A DNA stretch of 9,375 bases from assembly GCA_030637245.1 (NCBI GenBank), contig DAOVVI010000031.1, positions 1 to 9,375 on the forward strand, in the 5' to 3' direction. The translations under genes and the position numbers were made by a program. A model generated the notes under the pieces. The model did no database searches and was not told the origin of the DNA. It worked only from the letters and a program-made list of their open reading frames with translations. This document shows positions 6,489-9,375 of this stretch, piece after piece (position 1 is the stretch's first letter; each line of letters opens with the position of its first letter). This DNA comes from Cyclobacteriaceae bacterium (lineage in GTDB: Bacteria > Bacteroidota > Bacteroidia > Cytophagales > Cyclobacteriaceae).

Positions 6489-8099
6489 ATGTATTCAGAT
6501 TTACACTGCCATCCCTCCATGATTCCTTTCAATCATGGAAGAAATTCAAACTATGATGGGGGACCGGATTTTCACATTTACAATATCCCCAGGAAGTCGT
6601 TGAAAATATTAAAGAAACAAAAGAAAAAAGGTTTTAAACAATTTCTCGCATCGTTCCCCCAAAGTGATATGGCCACATTGAGCAGGGCCGATGTACGTCT
6701 TGTATTTGCGTCCTTATACCCTCCTGAAACAGGCTTTTTTATGGGTAATGATAGGAAAGGTATAAATGCTAAAGTAGTCCGAAGTGCTGTTGGATTATTG
6801 TCAAAGAGTAAATTCTTGGGTCGTTTGGCAGGAATATTACTTTTTCCATTAAATCTCATACTTGCCCGTACCCTCAATCAAGAAGGTTGGGTTAGAGATA
6901 CTGTCCAGAAATTGTTAATGAAGTTTCACAAAAAACGGATTGACTTTATCCAGGGTCAAATTCCAGACCACAATGGAAAATATTATAATTATTTCGATGA
7001 GTTGCAAATGGAGGCACAAATGTACCAGAACAGCATTAACAAAGCTCCACCTGGCATACGAAAATATTCAATTATAACACATGGTAATGAGTTGAATAGC
7101 GTGATTGATGAAGAGGATAGAATTGCAGTAGTTCTTTCAATTGAAGGAATGGGCATGCTGGCCCAGGAACGGGATTTGGATAATGAGCAAACTAAATTAA
7201 AACCTGTTTCGCTCAGTGAACTTATCCATCGTATCCATTGGTTGAAAGAAAATCATTTCTTTTTTGTAACCTTTTCACATCATTTCAATAATAATCTTAC
7301 AGGACATGCTAAAAGTCTGCCACAGATTATGCAGGAAATCACGGATCAGGAGCCAGGTATGAATAGCCCAATCAATAGTAACGGGATAGCCGCTTTTAAA
7401 GAACTGTTATCCCTCAAAGATGATTATTCAAATGATACAGCAAAAGGCCGGCGTGTACTTATTGATGTAAAACACATGTCAGCTTTATCACGCCAACAAT
7501 ATTATGAAATTATTGATAAAAATCATCGCAATGAAAATGAATGGATCCCTGTCATTGCAAGTCACTGCGGTTATGCAAACCGGAAATCGCTGGGTGACTT
7601 AATATTCCAGGGGGAGCAAGATTTGGAGAAGGATGACTCATTTGAGGATAACTGCTATACCTGGGGGATCAATCTATGTGATGAAGATATTGCAATGGTT
7701 GTTAAAACCGATGGTTTGATTGGCCTCAGCTTTGATCAGCGTATTATGGGTCTTTCGCCCCGGAAAAAGATCGATAGCAAAAAGCAATGGGCATGGTTGA
7801 TAACCCAAAATATCCTTGCATTTGCTGAAGCAAGTGGACGTACTTTCCCATCAAATCCCGGAAAAATCTGGGATTGCATGACCATTGGTACTGATTTCGA
7901 TGGCTTTATTGATCCTGTAAATACTTTTGCAACAGCAGAATATTTCGATGAATACAGCAACCTTTTACTTGAAGTGTTAAAAGGATTTACAGAGCAAAAC
8001 AGAAGCAAGTATTATATGACAAAATATGACCCGGAGGAGCTGGTTCATAAATTCTGTATTGACAATGCTTATCAATTTGTCAAGAAAAACTTTAAATAA
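6489..8099 (+). CDS. M19-like (membrane dipeptidase-related) metal-dependent hydrolase
   Basis: The 536-residue protein appears to be a TIM-barrel metallohydrolase related to membrane dipeptidase (peptidase M19). Metal-site landmarks occur in M19 order: DLHCHPS (His6, His8) at the first strand, LSIEGMG (Glu219), FSHHFNNNLTG (His264-265), LIDVKHMS (His329), VIASHCGYA (His359) and IGTDFDGF (Asp469). M19 enzymes normally have H-x-D at the first strand; here it is H-x-H. The distance from the first motif to the glutamate is about 210 residues, against roughly 110 in canonical M19 enzymes. The extra segment has a lysine cluster (residues 42-50) and a hydrophobic patch (about 109-127). No signal peptide is present, so it is predicted cytoplasmic or membrane-associated. 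The ATG at 6489 follows TTAGGAAA, a weak ribosome-binding site. Substrate is unknown; dipeptide, lactone or amide hydrolysis are options. A decayed membrane-protein gene begins 8 bp after its stop. Confidence 0.75.
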   Translation: MYSDLHCHPSMIPFNHGRNSNYDGGPDFHIYNIPRKSLKILKKQKKKGFKQFLASFPQSDMATLSRADVRLVFASLYPPETGFFMGNDRKGINAKVVRSAVGLLSKSKFLGRLAGILLFPLNLILARTLNQEGWVRDTVQKLLMKFHKKRIDFIQGQIPDHNGKYYNYFDELQMEAQMYQNSINKAPPGIRKYSIITHGNELNSVIDEEDRIAVVLSIEGMGMLAQERDLDNEQTKLKPVSLSELIHRIHWLKENHFFFVTFSHHFNNNLTGHAKSLPQIMQEITDQEPGMNSPINSNGIAAFKELLSLKDDYSNDTAKGRRVLIDVKHMSALSRQQYYEIIDKNHRNENEWIPVIASHCGYANRKSLGDLIFQGEQDLEKDDSFEDNCYTWGINLCDEDIAMVVKTDGLIGLSFDQRIMGLSPRKKIDSKKQWAWLITQNILAFAEASGRTFPSNPGKIWDCMTIGTDFDGFIDPVNTFATAEYFDEYSNLLLEVLKGFTEQNRSKYYMTKYDPEELVHKFCIDNAYQFVKKNFK

Positions 8100-8106
8100 A
8101 TAAAAA

Positions 8107-8279
8107 ATAGAAGTCTTTAATCGTACAGTTTAGGAATTAGCCTGATCTTCATATATCTGCTTTTGAGCCTGCTTGCAAGTGTTGTCCAAGAATCAATATA
8201 TTCTATGATCAATCATCGAGGAAAGTTTCGCGCAAAAACCATCAGAAATATGATTGATGAACATGGTTTAAACCAATAG
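8107..8279 (+). pseudogene. Decayed N-terminal fragment of a small membrane-anchored protein
   Basis: From 8121 to 8279 the plus strand is open and encodes LGISLIFIYLLLSLL, then ASVVQESIYSMINHRGK, ending MIDEHGLNQ and a stop at 8277-8279. It has one hydrophobic helix followed by a polar and basic region, resembling from memory the N-terminus of hypothetical bacterial membrane proteins that open with 'IGLIFIYLLLSL' and then a 'LRGKNL'-like stretch. There is no in-frame ATG before the helix. Another frame, beginning ATA at 8107, encodes I-E-V-F-N-R-T-V and stops at 8131. Adding one base near 8130 would join them into a plausible start, (M)EVFNRTVLGISLIFIY. The fragment ends after about 50 residues, whereas the proteins I recall are several times longer. 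It follows the M19-like gene closely, suggesting a former operon partner that has lost its start, frame and most of its body. Confidence 0.5.
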
Positions 8280-8619
8280 GTGGGAATTAAATGAAATCTT
8301 CCACACGGATAGATTTGTGTTAATCTCCCAAATCCACCAAATCCTTCGAACCAAGTACATATTAATGCGTCTTAGATTAAAGAAAAAGCTTGCCGGGTTC
8401 AAAGGACTTGCTCTCATAGACGCATGTAAGTCTTCAAACAAAAGAGGATTAAATTAGGTTATAGTTAAGTCATACTTTTTAATTATTCAAAAGATTTTTA
8501 TTCCTCAATTTGAGGTCTATTTAAATAGAGGGACTATTTGTTGAACATTGGAAATAATTTAATTATAGATCTGTATGAAAACGTATATTTATAAGATTCA
8601 TTTAATAAAACAAAGAAGT
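8280..8619. other. Intergenic region with several short palindromes
   Basis: No gene is convincing here. A 61-codon open frame (8272-8457) lacks a good start and resembles nothing. Visible structures are an 8-bp inverted repeat ATGCGTCT (8365-8372) with AGACGCAT (8418-8425), the hairpin CCTCA-ATT-TGAGG (8503-8515), and the perfect 12-bp palindrome CTATTTAAATAG (8517-8528). The last two are adjacent and about 90-115 bp before the chosen start of the next gene. They could be a terminator-like structure for the upstream unit or an operator; neither is demonstrated. Confidence 0.5.
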
Positions 8620-9375
8620 ATGGGTTGGCTTTCAAAAACATATTTGATACGATTATTTATAATACTAATTTTAGGATTTGTCTGTAGTTGTAAAGAGGAA
8701 ACTCCACCCCTTGAACCAGAATACGATTTCCCGGAAGGTAAAATATATTTTGACACGCCTCCGCTTGATTTGTCAGGAGTCATGTTTTTTGAACCAATGG
8801 GTTTAATGGGGGTGTTTCCTCAAGACCACGGTGGCTTTCATCATATCGAAATAGGAGTTCCCGAACCAACAATACGCATTTATGCTCTGGCAAATGGTCA
8901 AATTGGGGCCTTAGGAAAATCAGGAGACGATTTTTGGGTGGACATCAAATACAGTACGACTATCAGCGTGAAACTAGGCCATGTGGGGAGATTTGAGGAT
9001 TTTATTCTGGAACAGACAGGCCCTTTAGTTGATGGTCAGCCACAATACATCAATATTGATGTTAAAAAAGGCCAGGTTATCGCTTATGTGTCTTCCTTTT
9101 CTGCTCTTGACATGGGATTGCACGATCAGGAAAGTGAAAAAAACTTTATCTATCCGGATCTATTCTGGTTCGAAACATTATACGCCTCGCCCATATTCGA
9201 CTATTTTAATGAACCTTTGAAATCAGAGCTACTTTCAAAGGCCATCAGGCAACAGGAGCCTCGGGGAGGAAAAGTGGATTTTGATGTAAAAGGTACCCTG
9301 GCCGGTAATTGGTTTATTTCTGGAAGTACCAATAGCCGTGATTTTGAAAAACAATTTGCTATTGGCTATGATCAC
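8620..9375 (+). CDS. Lipoprotein with M23-like fold pattern (partial, runs off right edge)
   Basis: 252 codons are visible and the frame is still open at 9375. The N-terminus is a lipoprotein signal: Lys6 and Arg11, a hydrophobic core (12-20), then VCSC with Cys24 as the likely lipidated residue, followed by KEE, which resembles the K-(D/E)2 surface-export signal described for Bacteroidota lipoproteins. Residues 65-170 resemble a peptidase M23-type beta-sandwich: a His-rich entry (DHGGFHHIEI, 69-78), IRIYALANGQIGALG (85-99), DDFWVDIKY, VKLGHVGRF (117-125), and KKGQVIAYVSS (149-159). The usual closing HxH is replaced by LDMGLHD (163-169), so peptidase activity is doubtful. The upstream in-frame ATG at 8575 would add 15 residues and make the n-region unusually long, so 8620 is preferred. 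The family is inferred from pattern only. Confidence 0.65.
   Translation, partial: MGWLSKTYLIRLFIILILGFVCSCKEETPPLEPEYDFPEGKIYFDTPPLDLSGVMFFEPMGLMGVFPQDHGGFHHIEIGVPEPTIRIYALANGQIGALGKSGDDFWVDIKYSTTISVKLGHVGRFEDFILEQTGPLVDGQPQYINIDVKKGQVIAYVSSFSALDMGLHDQESEKNFIYPDLFWFETLYASPIFDYFNEPLKSELLSKAIRQQEPRGGKVDFDVKGTLAGNWFISGSTNSRDFEKQFAIGYDH

Noticed and set aside
8272..8457. 61-codon open frame after the decayed membrane-protein fragment
   Set aside because: The only ATG is late, leaving about 30 residues, and nothing is recognisable; probably chance.

Overview
The window looks like an accessory stretch of a Bacteroidota chromosome. It is AT-rich with long intergenic spacers, and most starts lack a Shine-Dalgarno sequence. 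It encodes a twin-arginine-tagged aldo/keto reductase, lipoproteins with Bacteroidota-style signal peptides, a DUF481-type outer-membrane barrel, and an IS3-family transposase with the HSDGGGQYY variant. These are family-level impressions; no species can be named.

Layout, left to right. Positions 1-111 (minus) are the start of a lipoprotein cut by the window edge. Positions 347-1273 (minus) encode a Tat-exported aldo/keto reductase with a complete catalytic tetrad. Positions 1274-1990 hold no gene but a dense cluster of hairpins, short tandem repeats and direct repeats. Positions 1991-3031 (minus) encode a DUF481-type outer-membrane protein. Positions 3152-4595 are a complete IS3-family insertion sequence with both terminal inverted repeats, an orfA, a canonical A-run frameshift site, and an orfB carrying a second, probably damaging frameshift. 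Positions 4665-5702 (minus) encode a DUF2235 (Tle1-like) alpha/beta hydrolase. Positions 5703-6488 are a long divergent spacer without a supportable gene.

Positions 6489-8099 (plus) encode a 536-residue metal-dependent hydrolase that keeps the zinc-ligand landmarks of membrane dipeptidase (M19) but has a long insertion. Eight bases downstream lies a decayed fragment (about 8107-8279) resembling the N-terminus of a small membrane-anchored protein. From 8620 to the right edge is a lipoprotein with an M23-like beta-sandwich pattern that seems to lack part of the peptidase motif.

How the genes might work together: DUF2235 hydrolase, M19-like hydrolase, membrane-protein remnant and M23-like lipoprotein form a neighbourhood of putative envelope or lipid/peptide hydrolases around one spacer. 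Only the M19-like gene and the remnant look like a former operon. Before the IS arrived, the DUF2235 and DUF481 genes would have been co-directional and about 190 bp apart. No defence system, CRISPR array, RNA gene or complete novel system was found. The most interesting items are the divergent M19-like enzyme with its decayed partner, the doubly frameshifted IS, and the repeat cluster at 1560-1890.
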